From Hypholoma sublateritium FD-334 SS-4 (lineage: Eukaryota > Basidiomycota > Agaricomycetes > Agaricales > Strophariaceae): a stretch of 23,877 nt of DNA. The notes under the pieces are model-generated. The model was not told where the DNA came from, made no database searches, and saw nothing but the letters and a program-made list of their open reading frames with translations. Position 1 is the first letter of the stretch. Each line of letters begins with the position of its first letter. The translations under genes and the position numbers were made by a program. Shown here one piece after another: positions 10,201-20,000 of the stretch. The stretch covers positions 121,264 to 145,140 of the forward strand of contig KN817620.1 in the NCBI GenBank assembly GCA_000827495.1. Direction: 5' to 3'.

Positions 10201-10965
10201 TCGTCGCAAGCCATGGGCAATGGGCACTTCATACTGCCGTGGTTTAAGTGTATTACGAGACCAACGTCCTTCAACGTGGTCCGTTCGAAATGCGAACCGT
10301 TCCATTTCTGTTGTAACAAAATTAGAAAATGCTTTACTCTTAGAATGTAGTTTTACCTCTACGTTATGAAAGGGATTCAACTTATGTCGCCGAATGAAAC
10401 ACCCCCCGCATGTGAGATCTGGAAGGAAACAGTCTTGACAGCGGAACTGAGCTGTCGAGGCACCCTGATTTCCTCTTGACATACAATCTGGGCACTGTTG
10501 CTCCCGAGCGAAGTCTCCCCTCCCTTCCGATCTGATGACTTCGTCGAGGTATCGGCTACGCGAGTTTTCTGGCATCCAATGAACTTGTGGCCTGGCCTTA
10601 ACCACATCACTTAAGCAAGGTATTATCTGGGAGATCATGACAAAGCTCACCGATGCCTCACTGCGCTTGTTTTTTACCCTAGGAGCAATGATCTCCTCCA
10701 TTATGTCATCGACGTTGGCGTCCAGAGCTTCGTCGAACCACTCGTCGTCGGGATCAAGAGAGAATTTGTAGCTATCCTCTGGGGCCCAGCCTGACCCGAT
10801 TGTCCACGGCGCAGGCAGGGAGGAAACTTGTGTGTTAATCGGCCCATTTCTTGAGTTTAGGGACGCAGTACGGGCTTGTACTACCTCGTAGTCGTCTTCG
10901 AGAGGGATGCGATCGTGGTAAGAGCCGCCAAACTGAGATGCACGTCGTCTAGAGGGCCCAGGCAT
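7202..10965 (-). CDS. KDZ-family transposase with CxC2-like cysteine cluster, eight exons (1124 aa)
   Basis: Proposed exons: 10965-10651, 10596-10357, 10307-9748, 9699-9537, 9474-9326, 9272-8881, 8821-8636 and 8571-7202. The sum is 1125 codons with no stop, and introns are 48-64 bp. The N-terminus is acidic. Residues ~140-182 form the cysteine cluster (CPDC...CQDC...CGGC...RRHKLNPFH). The DDE-type catalytic core shows CMDANFRLKNR (D382), ISYDIVCQW (D501) and DGECPERLWG (E563 or E566). Family blocks VHEVAISYCGC, RAGRGHDPEG, CPHPGINLP, NLQKGER and MGPGTRNDILDDNFG are all present. The C-terminal ~450 residues are charged and helical (RRVLEFLSW, then a Trp-rich stretch), with a basic cluster PRKKRK and an acidic tail, as in other KDZ transposases. 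The protein should bind and cut the element's ends in the nucleus. No truncation or lost motif is seen, so it may be functional. Confidence 0.95.
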
Positions 10966-11064
10966 ACTTCAAGTAAAAACGGTCGCCTTCCGAAGTCAAG
11001 TTAGCGCTCTGCTCGAGGCCCTTTAATCACATGATCTCGCGTTATCGCACGCTCGCAGTTCAAA

Positions 11065-11080
11065 GTTGTTGATCAACAAC
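11065..11080. promoter_or_regulatory. 16 bp perfect palindrome upstream of the transposase
   Basis: GTTGTTGATCAACAAC is a perfect palindrome 100 bp upstream of the transposase start codon. Its position in the presumed promoter suggests a binding site for a dimeric regulator. No protein is known to bind it, and chance occurrence is possible. Confidence 0.35.
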
Positions 11081-11399
11081 CCACCTCACCACCCTCCCCC
11101 TCCATTCTCCCAGGTCTCATGTACTGCCGCAGCGCTCAATTGTCATATACTTAGGAATCTTTCAAAGTGAGTTATCTCCGTGAATGCCGTTGCATCAAAC
11201 CTCAGATACTCGGCGCCCTGGGAATCCAAGGCAGCGTGCAACGGCTTTCCACTGTCTCAATACATTCATCTCACACCAAGGTCTAACATATATTTGAAGC
11301 AGATCATAACATGGAGGCTGAGCCGCCTCTATTTCGACTCTACTTTCTTGCTTAATGACGATACGTAGAGCAGCATAGCAGCCGAGGTGGTCCCACAAT

Positions 11400-11605
11400 G
11401 TGTGAGTACCCAACTTCCTCTCCTATGCCGTCTCCCTCTCTCAAACCCCTTCAAGAATTTGAATAGGCCGACATCGACATGGAACAAGAATATGGCCTTT
11501 CTTTTGTCACTTCCCTGCTGAGCCCCCACCCTCCTCCCTTGCATAAGCATACCCTCCTCACTGTCAGTATCACGCAGGCCTACACGCTGCCGCGCCGCTA
11601 TCCCT
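11400..11605 (+). repeat. Direct duplication, copy 1
   Basis: Shares with 11896-12085 the ordered blocks GTGAGTACCC, CGTCTCCCTCTCTCAAACCC, CTTCAA...TTTGAA(T/C)AGGCCG, GACAT(C/T)GACAT, CCCTCCTCCCTTGCAT and CTGCYGCGCCGC. It has diverged by substitutions and small indels. Confidence 0.75.
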
Positions 11606-11895
11606 GCAGCGATGCAGAAAGTCTCAAATCCCGCGTCATGCACCCGCCACCCGGATTGGCTACACCGGTCGACAAGTTCAAGCAGAACAAGGTCACGGAC
11701 TTCAAGGCTCGGGGTGCGAAGCCGGACGGGGAAGGGAAGCCCAGGTTGATGATATCGAGGATATTAGGAGCAGGTACGCATCCCGGTCGACTGTGACTCG
11801 TACCCGCGACACCCTTAATCCCCATCCATGAAACGATGCTGCCGCGCCGCCTGCTGCAGATGCGCCCACACGCGACATTTCTGTGGAACTTCGCA

Positions 11896-12085
11896 TGTGA
11901 GTACCCCACTTTCTCTCCTCCACCGTCTCCCTCTCTCAAACCCCTTCAACTATTTGAACAGGCCGCCGACATTGACATAGAGACCTTTTCTTTTCCTCGC
12001 TGAGCACCCCGCCCTCCTCCCTTGCATCCACATACACCCCTCACTGAGTATCATCCAGGCATACGTACTGCTGCGCCGCCTGCTG
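11896..12085 (+). repeat. Direct duplication, copy 2
   Basis: Second copy of the module at 11400-11605, offset about 495 bases. A part of the module (GCCGCGCCGCCTGCTGCAG and following) also occurs at about 11840-11870 and 12072-12098, so the segment probably arose by repeated tandem duplication of a GC-rich gene fragment. Confidence 0.75.
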
Positions 12086-12606
12086 CAGACGTGCCCACAA
12101 GTTTGTGACGCTCGCGAGACTTGCGCGGACGTCGCTACACTCTAACATCTATTACCACATATCGGCACCCAAGGCGCACCCCAGGACACTGCCATAAACT
12201 GGCGAAAGCTCCGCTGCAAACCACGATTCCTGCGCGACCTTCGCCGTTTGTGTGGGCGTCATTCCACCACCGGCGCCGCTGGAGTTCGATGAACGTTTAT
12301 CGCGCGTGCGGCGCTCTGGCGGCGGACGCGTGGCAGATCTGCTCGCAGTGGCCACGATACACACAACTCTGCGACCTCGACATAGGGGTGCTCTTCGGAG
12401 CGACGAAGTCATCGCAGTCCGTTGCCAACGTCCTACGAGGCCACGGTTTAGCCAAGACTCGACAGTCGACGATAGCATCCGTTCGGATGACTTGTCTTTC
12501 GTCAAGACGCATGTTTTTATTTATCTATCGTATGTATTATAATGAAGAGACATACTCCTCTTACATTTACAGTAGATAGACTTAATAGACATACTTATTC
12601 TATATC

Positions 12607-12766
12607 TACACTGTACATAAGTGTATTTTCTCAATCTATTGCGTATAATTATAACAAGGAGACATACTCTTCTTATATCTACAGTAGATAAATTCAATGG
12701 ACTTGGACATTTACATCGTACGTACTACTGTAAGTTCTTAATATATTGCGTATATTTATAACGAGA
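12607..12766 (+). repeat. Direct repeat left of the GC-rich island
   Basis: About 160 bases starting TACACTGTACATAAG, nearly identical to 13125-13284. The pair flanks the GC-rich island exactly. It belongs to the GAGACATACTC array, but the two copies are far more alike than other units, so the duplication is recent. Confidence 0.8.
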
Positions 12767-13124
12767 GACACATGCACTCCCACCCTGCCACCTGCGCGCC
12801 CCCCAAGATGCCGCAGGTCCCGGCGCGCCCTCCCCCGCGCTCGAGCGTGCCCACCGAAAGCGTCTTTGATGACGATGCCGCGTCCGCGTTCTCCTTCTCG
12901 ATCTACGAGGTCGACCTCGGCGATGCGCGCTCGGGCGGCAGCAGCAGCAGCGCAAGCGCGTACTCGCAGCCGTCATTCGACGCGTTCGCCGCGCACGACG
13001 TCGCGTTCGACCTCGACGGCGGGATGATGCTCCCTGTGTCGCTCCCCGCGACGCCGAACGACATCGACGATCTCACGGGGTGGGACGACGAGGTCGAATT
13101 CGTGTTCGACGAGGAGGAGGAGGT
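12767..13124 (+). pseudogene. GC-rich coding-like island in the AT-rich array
   Basis: About 358 bases of very GC-rich sequence within a roughly one-third GC array. One plus frame (12772 onward, possible Met at 12808) is open throughout and uses codons ending mainly in C or G. It encodes a Ser/Ala/Asp-rich peptide with pieces such as SVFDDDAASAFSFSIYEVDL and LTGWDDEVEFVFDEEEE. It then runs into repeat sequence and stops at 13279-13281. No known domain is seen. It resembles a disordered acidic tail of a host gene captured by the array. Lack of introns and of a clear promoter, plus the abrupt edges, argue for a fragment rather than a gene. Confidence 0.45.
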
Positions 13125-13284
13125 TACACTGTACATAAGTTTTTTTTCTCTCAATCTATTGCGTATAATTATAACAAGGAGACATACTCTTCTTATATCT
13201 ACAGTAGATACATTCAATGGACTTGGAAATTTACATCGTACGTACTACTGTAAGTTCTTAATATATTGCGTATATTTATAACAA
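13125..13284 (+). repeat. Direct repeat right of the GC-rich island
   Basis: Partner of 12607-12766. Differences are a few substitutions and a longer T-run after CATAAG. Confidence 0.8.
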
Positions 13285-13960
13285 AGAGACATACTCTTCC
13301 TACATCTACAGTAGATAAATTTAATGAACTCGGCGGGCATCTACATCGTACGTACTACTGTAAGTGTAATTTCCGCCGTGGTATATTATAATGAAGAGAC
13401 GTACTTTTACATTTAGAGTATGACATACTCGTCTTATATCCACATCGTACATAAGTAGTTTCTTTAATCTATTCACTATTGTAAGAGACATACTCTTCTT
13501 ACATTTACAGTAGATAAATTCAATAGACTTGGGCATCTACATTGTACATACAGTTTCCGTGACCTATTGACATACTCGTCTCATATCTACATCGTATATA
13601 AATAATTTCGCGCGTATTTTCAAATAAATACAATGATGTACACTGACTATAGCGAGACGATTACTGTAAGTGTAGTCTCCGAGTCCGTGATCTATTGACA
13701 TACTCGCCTTGTATCTACATCGTACATAAGTTGTTTCTATTCAATATTGTATATATTTTGAAGACGAGACCTATTCCTCTTACATCTACAGAACACAAGT
13801 TCAATAGACTTACTCCTTGAACATCTACAATGTACATAAGTGTATTTTTTTTCCATTATATTGTGTACTATATTATAACGAGGAGACCAACTCCTTGTAC
13901 ATCTAGATTGTACATAAGTGTATTTTTCTAATCTACCTTGTACATTTCACTAGATCGGCA

Positions 13961-15106
13961 TACGTTCGAATAAATACAATGATGTACACCGACTATAGCG
14001 AGAAGATGAGCAACGTTGACTGGAGCGGCGTACTCTCCTGAGCTGTAATCTAATCTATCCGGTTTATAAATAACTGATATGACCTGTCGTCTGCCAATGC
14101 AGGGTTTGGGGTCTGTTTTATCGGCCAACGGAATGGAACGATATCGGCGCACACTGCGGGATATGCTTCTCAATCTCAATGGAGCTTTGAGCCTAATTGA
14201 GTACCGCAGAGACTCGCTGGCGCGTTCGCGTTCCAAGTGCAGAATGCAGGGTCTCGACTCTAGAATGAGCGCTCAGCGAGCATCTCCCGAGTATTAAGAG
14301 ATATCGTACTCCACAAATCACGGCCACACCTTGTAAGGTAAAGACTGGAAGGTATACGCAAGTTCTAACCAATAGGCAACGATCATTATATAAAAGGTAG
14401 ACATTCGAGCGATACGCCGATAATTTTGGCTTGTTAGCCGGCTCCGCCAAGGTTCTGCTCGCATTCAACGCATCTGCGTCGCGTGTCTCGAACCAGACTG
14501 AGAGGTTTACAACGGTGTTTATGTACATTATATACTCCAGTTCATGTTTACTAAATTTCTAGGCTAGTAACAACAGTCCAAGTAGCGGGAGAAAATAAAT
14601 AGCTGGAACGACGAGCAGTTGTAAAGGGGCTGAAATGCACATCCGACGGCCCGACGGCGATGTTCCGTGATTTGCGTTCATGGTAATCGACGGGCGAAGC
14701 TGGACACTTCTGGTCTATAATCAAAGAAGTCGCTGTTATTCTCATGCTGCGGAATAACGCAGTGATTCCACCAGTCCTAGGCATGGGAGAGGCCAAGGAG
14801 ACGCTCGGCAAATGATCAGATGCGGAATTTTTTTCATTTACATAAATGTCTGCCAATTAACAGCAACGATTTTCGGGCTCCCAGGCATAGACAAGGATTT
14901 TACATAAATGCCTACTGCTGGCAACAATGACTTGCAGCGAGATAGTGCTTCGGCTATTTTAGTGTGGGCACTGATGGGCAAATCAACTTTGTTGGTAATA
15001 AAACGGCTCTAGGCTACAGGGGGCTATGGGACAGCTAAAGACAGGTGTAATAGAGGTATTCGAAATTGGCCGGACTTTACGTGGCAAGATGTAGGTAATA
15101 ACGCAG
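13961..15106. other. Unassigned spacer inside the transposon
   Basis: No gene could be supported; the ORFs are about 70-110 codons and have no recognisable content. A TATA-like TATATAAAAGG lies at 14388-14398 without an obvious gene after it. Confidence 0.4.
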
Positions 15107-16296
15107 TCAATCATCTACCGAAATCGGATTGCGCGAACTTCCGGCTTGGCTTGCACGGGCCGAAGCAGCAGCAGCAGCAATGCGCCCACCCCTGTGGCGA
15201 GCATGAGCAGAAGCAAGGCGCAATCGAGAGGGCTGAGCAACAGGCACAAAGTTGGTGGGCCCAGAGTATGGTGGAGGCGGGTCATTGCTCGAGATGCCAC
15301 CACCTGCAGCACTGGGACCAGCGGCACCACCTGCAGTGCTGAAATTGGCAGGAGCACCCGTGATGTTCGAACCGATGGGCATGCCTGCGACTGCTACGTT
15401 GACGGCTAGATGCGGAGCATTGTGGGCGGCGCCGATCCCTGTACGGTTCAGGGCGTTGAAGGTAATGCCGGGGTTCACACGCCCAGAGGCAAAGTTGGTG
15501 GCAGTGCGCAGTGCACGGGGAGTGGTACTGGGGGCGCGCATGTCAATATCTACATCATTTGCGGTGGCATCAGCTCCAGCGGCAGCGGGAGCAGCTATTC
15601 TGGCAGAGATCTCTGCCATACTTGTCCGAAAGATGGTGTCGGCATCGACCGAACGACGCAGCCGTTGGGCACCTGCATCATCCATGATGCTCATGGGTGG
15701 AGTCGGAGTGGTGGGACGAGAGATGAGCATGGCGAAGATGTCGCTACCCGCGCCACCAGACATGGTCACGTCGTTGATATTGGGAGTGGTTTGACGAGAG
15801 GTGTCCGCGTGCGCATTTGCGGCGGCCGGGTGATCGATGAGCGCGCCCACAGCCCCAGTCGCACTCCGAATGGCATCTGCAGCAGCCTGAACAGCAGCCT
15901 TCTGGGCGGCGGCGAGCATCCGCTCTATCAAGTCGGCTGGGGTTGCGATTGTTTCGGTGATGATGCGCTGCGTGTTGGTGGCCGTAGTCTTGTCTGTGGT
16001 AGTAGAAGCTGTGAAAGGGATCTCAGGACACGTAAATATACATACAACAGATGTTACTCACCCTTGTTGCCTTGGAATAATGTACGGAAGGTGGTTACAG
16101 CGATCTTTAGTTCATGGCCGCCGTCGACGTCGTAAAGTTCACTTTTCGAAGATGATTCGACGAGGAAGCGATAATTGGGAGACCGCAGGGAGACCGTGGG
16201 GGCTTCAGAGATGGGAGGAATGGAGGGGCCAGCCTGTGGTGGTGAAGACGGGGTTGCTGCTCGAGCCTTGCCCTTAGACTCGCGAGAGTTGCGCAT
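15107..16296 (-). CDS. Ala-rich accessory protein of the KDZ element, two exons (378 aa)
   Basis: Exons 16296-16062 and 16008-15107, with a 53 bp intron (GTGAGT...CACAG), give 379 codons. I chose the Met of MRNSRESKGKARA because a basic head often starts such proteins; in-frame ATGs lie upstream at 16350, 16365 and 16395. Residues ~33-77 look folded (SPNYRFLVESSSKSEL, then GGHELKIAVTTFRTLFQG). A predicted helix follows around IERMLAAAQKAAVQAAADAI. The rest is low-complexity Ala/Gly/Pro/Thr sequence ending in an Arg/Ala-rich tail with AHARHRGGR. No known domain, signal peptide or membrane segment is seen. It is divergent from the HMG-like gene, 451 bp apart, so the two probably share a promoter region and perhaps a complex or pathway. 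The function is unknown. The frame on the opposite strand is also partly open because of GC-rich codons, but it lacks splice continuity. Confidence 0.75.
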
Positions 16297-16747
16297 GACG
16301 AGAATCGAAAGTGATAGGTGTTTGTGAGATGAGCGCGAGAACCCGGACATGTGTGCCGTTTGCATTCCATCCTTTAAGGCGGTCGGGGGGCCCATCGTTG
16401 GTTCAGGGTGGATGAGCGGTCATGGCGAATTTGGTCAAGTTCAAAATTGCTTTGACTTTTGGGGATTTCAATGATAACAGAACCAAACAGCCGCCCCTTC
16501 TAGCCACTCGTCGGCGACTTGGCGACTCGGATAACATGCCCGCGCCCCCGTCCCACCCAATCCCACCCTCCCGCTTTCCATAGATCTGAACGCGATCTGC
16601 GGTGTATTTGGCATTCGGGGTCATGTAACCCCTGATGTGGTGGAAGTCGATCTTTCACCCCACCACTGAAGTAAGTTCCTTTTTGTTCGGTTTAATATTC
16701 GTAGTCCTCATTGATCTATCTTGTTTCTCTCAGCTGCTCTCGTGATA
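16297..16747. promoter_or_regulatory. Divergent promoter region between the two accessory genes
   Basis: 451 bases between head-to-head start codons. It holds CCAAT within CACCCAATCCCACC (about 16555-16568), an imperfect inverted repeat GTCAAG...CTTTGAC (about 16434-16456), and a pyrimidine-rich stretch before the plus-strand start. No TATA box is evident. Co-regulation of the two genes is inferred from layout only. Confidence 0.5.
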
Positions 16748-19557
16748 ATGGTCAACCCCGGTAGCTTCACGGGTCGTCGAAAGGAATTTCTGGACTCTCA
16801 GAAGGAAATATACGCCGCCGCCGTTGCTGGAGCGCATGTCGCCGACACTGTTGCTGATATCCAGCGACGTTACTTCAAACGATTTCCTATTACACTTTCG
16901 CACACCCAAGAGCCGAGTCAAGAATTCCTTGACGCGGTCGACGACAACGCACCGGATCCTGAACTGACACCTCCTCAAGTGGACGGACTGAGCCCCGAGG
17001 CCGCAGCTCGAGCCGTTCGTGTATATGAATTGCAGAAAGCAGAACTGAAGATGCGCAAGGACGTACGTGTTTTCTTTACATAGTATTAGCTCAATTTTTA
17101 ATACACCTTAAAGCAAGTAAAGCGACGTCTCGCCTACCAGTACAACAAGACAAAATCTCCGAAAGTGAAGGTCGATTTCGGGTCCTCTGATCCCCTCGCC
17201 GTCTTATCCGCGAAGATATTGGGGAACTCAATTCAAAAGCCTCGCCAGAAGACCGCATATAACGTCTGGGCCCCTCACAACCGCTGCTTTGTTGACCCAG
17301 TCTTCAATGAGCGAGTGCGCGAGGGGAACGTGCCTGCTACGCAACAAGCCGCACTTCGCAGCGCGATCTACAAAGAGCTTTTCGAAGAACTGCCCGAAGA
17401 TGAACAGCAAGAATGGATTGATCGCGCTGCTCAGGAGCATCGGGAGGCTCTTCAGAAGGCCTCCACTGCCTTGACATCAGAGCCTTCCACGGCACCGGAG
17501 GATCGCCAGAGGTACGTAGGTTGATATCTATTTAAATCATCATTCTGACGAATATTTGTTCTCTTTCAGAGTCATCGAAGGCCTTTCTCAATTTGCTCAG
17601 CCTATCCTGGACTTAATCGTCGCCCACACCGGCTGGAAGGTTTCGCTGATCGCTGGAGGGCCTGAGCCTGCAGACGCTGGCCGTTTGAATGTGGTTAGGT
17701 ACGTCTACATATGACTCCGGCCCTGCAATTGAACACTCACCTTCACGTTATGTAGCGTTCATTCTGGAGTCACAAGTGGTTCAGTCAGAATGAACTTCGG
17801 CCGCGCGGAACGCGCGCCATACAAAGACCTCGTTATTCCAACATTTGCCCGTTTTCTAAAAAAGTGTTACAGTAAGTTAGCTTTCGAATTACTTCTGTAT
17901 CTAATCTGACTTCAATCTATCTACAGCCGTTCAAGATTGTCGCGACAGCGCCTTGCCGGATGGCCAAGAGTTTGCCGGCCTCGCAGGTTCTGAAAACCGC
18001 GACACATATGACCTGCATGCCATCGACGACAACAGAGCAAATGAAGAGGTTCTTGTGAAGCTAGTTGCCCCTCGCCGAAAATCCTCCGCCACCACCCATC
18101 CTACCACCGCATCCGCACTCAAGAAGCCTGGTACCGATTGGTCTGCGTCAGCAGCAGGAAAAGCGACCAAGTCACTTAATAAGAAATTGGAGAAGGCTGT
18201 TCCTCCCATAAAGTTTGGCCCACCGCGCATCAGGCAAAAGCAAGATGACACAGCCGGGCCTTCAGATCACGCCGCGGCATCGGTGGAGAACCGCAATAAT
18301 GCGGATGCTGCTGAAACGGCCCCCGCCGGCAGCATTGTAGCTGATGAGAGTTCAATCGGGGTTGTTGTTGATAGAGGACATGGGGGCGGCTTCACCGCCA
18401 ATGAGGGTGCCGAGGGAAACCGCGCCGTTGTCGAAGAGCGCTCCGCCTCCGTTCGGCCCAGCGGCGGTGCTGCATCGCGCGGACCTACACCCCCGGTATC
18501 CAGACTCGCAAGTCCCCTTCCAACTCTGGCTCCCTCCACGGCGCTCAGTCCACGTGTCGTTGGAGTTGTAAACACATCTCAAAACCCTGATGCCACCTCC
18601 ACCCGCGCAATATCACTCGCACCTGCTGCTTCCACTCATGATGGTGCTCCACCACGCGCATTGTCAGCGCCACCTTCGGCCAGATCATCCGCTGCTGTGG
18701 ACGCCTCTTCTGCGCCCATGTTTGGAACCACCCCCCCGCCACCTACTGAGCCGCTCCACAGCGCAGAACGCTCACGTGCAGGACATTCCACCGGCCGCCC
18801 CCCCAGCGTTCAAGCCGATTTGAGTTCTCCCGCATCGCCGTCCCCCACCACCTCTGAAGTGCCTTCTACGGTAGTGCATCCCCCCCATCCAGGCTCAATC
18901 GCGGTACCTAATCAAGACGCTCATCAGGCAGGGAGAGGAAGTGCGCGTCGAAAGAGAAGCGGCACTACGACTAACGCCGGATCTCATCAAAAGAAGAGAA
19001 GAACAGGTCAAACGTCAAGCACTTCCTCAAGCACCTCCGACACGGCTTCCGCGGCAACCTCTAATGACAGCCCTTCGTGGGTTACCAATGCTCTCGCCCT
19101 TTTCAGCTCAGCAAATCTTGGAGCGGAATGGCAGGCCCTCGTCTCTGCGTGGCTTGAATTTGAGAAGGCATCAGGCTATGAGGGTGCCCGAAGGCTAGGA
19201 AGCCGAAGTCGCCCTCGTACAGTGGCGGACTGGATCCAACGCGCTCGTTCCCCAGCATACCGCCCTGAGATCAAGAATATCGCAGCGTTTGCCGCTGATT
19301 TTACGGCCTGGTGGCAAAACGTCCAGCCTGCTTGGAGGACTGAAGGCGCTAATGATCAGATACCGCACGTGGAGGGGAATTGGGAAGATATCCGATGCCC
19401 GGGTCTCAATGGCCTGTTGAGTGTCATTGCGGCACTATTTTTCTGGGGAAATGCCATTCTGACCACCCAACGAGCAGCGACAGCAAGGGCCGTGTGGCTC
19501 GAAGCGCTGCACGACGTGGCTTACGTCGTGGGACGTCTCTCCACAACTACTGGATGA
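16748..19557 (+). CDS. Accessory protein with HMG-box-like segment and Trp-rich C-terminal domain, five exons (862 aa)
   Basis: Exons 16748-17062, 17114-17511, 17570-17698, 17756-17871 and 17927-19557 join without a stop into 863 codons; introns are 51-58 bp, three with GTACGT donors. Residues ~9-50 are helical (RRYFKRFPITL). Residues ~150-222 resemble an HMG box: TAYNVW near the start, ELFEELPEDEQQEWIDRA near the end. A conserved-looking block follows at ~238-330 (AGGPEPADAGRLN, VRMNFGRAERAPYKDL). Residues ~330-700 are disordered Ser/Pro/Ala-rich sequence with basic clusters (SARRKRS, KKRR) that could be nuclear signals. Residues ~700-862 form a Trp-rich domain (ADWIQRARSPAYRPEI, FTAWWQNVQPAWR). 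From memory this architecture is abundant in mushroom genomes but uncharacterised. The start is the Met of MVNPGSF; an earlier in-frame ATG lies at 16721. A DNA-binding partner of the transposase or a chromatin-associated factor is a guess. Confidence 0.85.
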
Positions 19558-19928
19558 GCATCTTATTCCGTTTGTGCGGTCTATTTCTCTTCAAATCGTC
19601 TTTGTCGTTGTCTAGAATTACATTTTCTTTAATTACTTTCCAGTATTCCACGCAGTCGTACGTTTCTTCAACTTTAAATTACTACATTACTTTAGAATCT
19701 ACGCCTTTTATTACATACTTACAATATGCAGTATATAGAGTTGCATGTGACTAATATCATTTGTTTTTTTCGGTCGCGTCAAGATGTGCCGAGCCATCAC
19801 AGAAATGCCGGGGCGTGCCGAAGTACATAACAAAGTTTTTCACATTCCGAGAAGTGCTGGAGCTGCTGTATGGGCACTTGCCCATAATTCTGCATGGACT
19901 GTAAGTATAAGCTATAGAATCTGGCCAC
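19558..19928. other. 3' flank of the HMG-like gene and subterminal region
   Basis: T-rich 3' flank, then a short ORF (19784-19981) that merely runs into the inverted repeat. TGGGCACTTGCCCA (19871-19884) is a palindrome matching the inner block at the left end. No gene is seen. Confidence 0.45.
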
Positions 19929-19994
19929 TGGGTAGTTTCCCAGGAGCTTGGGTAGTTACCTCTGTAGATGCATCAATATAACCAGGCAACTACC
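19929..19994 (-). repeat. Right terminal inverted repeat of the KDZ element
   Basis: Inverted copy of 6831-6896, ending GGCAACTACC; position 19995 (C) may also belong to the repeat. It contains GGGTAGTTTCCC, GGGTAGTTACC and GGCAACTACCC, variants of the motif seen at the left end. Similarity with the left end continues weakly inward to about 19860. Confidence 0.75.
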
Positions 19995-20000
19995 CATATA

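Larger units (their letters stand above)
11182..12535 (+). pseudogene. Gene-relic zone inside the transposon
   Basis: GC-richer DNA with coding-like pieces but no continuous gene. One plus-strand piece (about 11636-11776) reads KFKQNKVTDFKARGAKPD followed by GEGKPRLMISRILGAG and then a GTACGC that could be a donor. Other pieces read DAAAPPAADAPTRDISVEL before a GTGAGT (about 11834-11897) and PPPAPLEFDERLSRV (near 12260). Intron-like sequences (GTGAGTACC...TTTGAACAG) sit between pieces. I interpret this as fragments of one or more captured genes, partly duplicated. No family was recognised, and a functional multi-exon gene that I could not assemble cannot be excluded. Confidence 0.35.
12544..13960 (+). 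repeat. Variable tandem array of GAGACATACTC units
   Basis: An AT-rich array of about a dozen units, each opening with GAGACATACTC or a variant, followed by TTACATnTACAGTAGATAAA, then TACATCGTACATAAGT and often TTGCGTATATTTATAAC. Spacing varies from about 65 to 125 bases, so this is not a simple satellite. A second motif, AATAAATACAATGATGTACA plus CGACTATAGCGAGA, occurs at about 13624 and 13970. No coding potential is seen in the AT-rich units. Confidence 0.8.
6826..20000. mobile_element. Putative 13.2 kb KDZ-type DNA transposon with accessory genes
   Basis: Two 66 bp sequences, 6831-6896 and 19929-19994, are inverted copies (about 54 of 66 positions match by eye, 38 of the first 42). A second matching block lies further in on both sides (6952-6976 and 19860-19884), with the same 7-base gap before a shared CAGCTC. 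They enclose a full KDZ transposase gene, a gene-relic zone, a repeat array and a divergent gene pair. ATATA flanks both ends (6826-6830, 19996-20000), but the area is AT-rich, so this is weak evidence for a target duplication. KDZ elements are large DNA transposons of fungi and some other eukaryotes. Exact ends are uncertain, and two solitary insertions of a small hairpin element remain possible. Confidence 0.7.

Noticed and set aside
15252..16135. 180- and 241-codon plus ORFs opposite the Ala-rich gene
   Set aside because: Overlapping frames in GC-rich sequence; only the minus strand joins two exons with good splice sites in one frame.
18267..18742. Minus and plus ORFs inside the last exon of the HMG-like gene
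   Set aside because: Shadows of the low-complexity part of the real gene.
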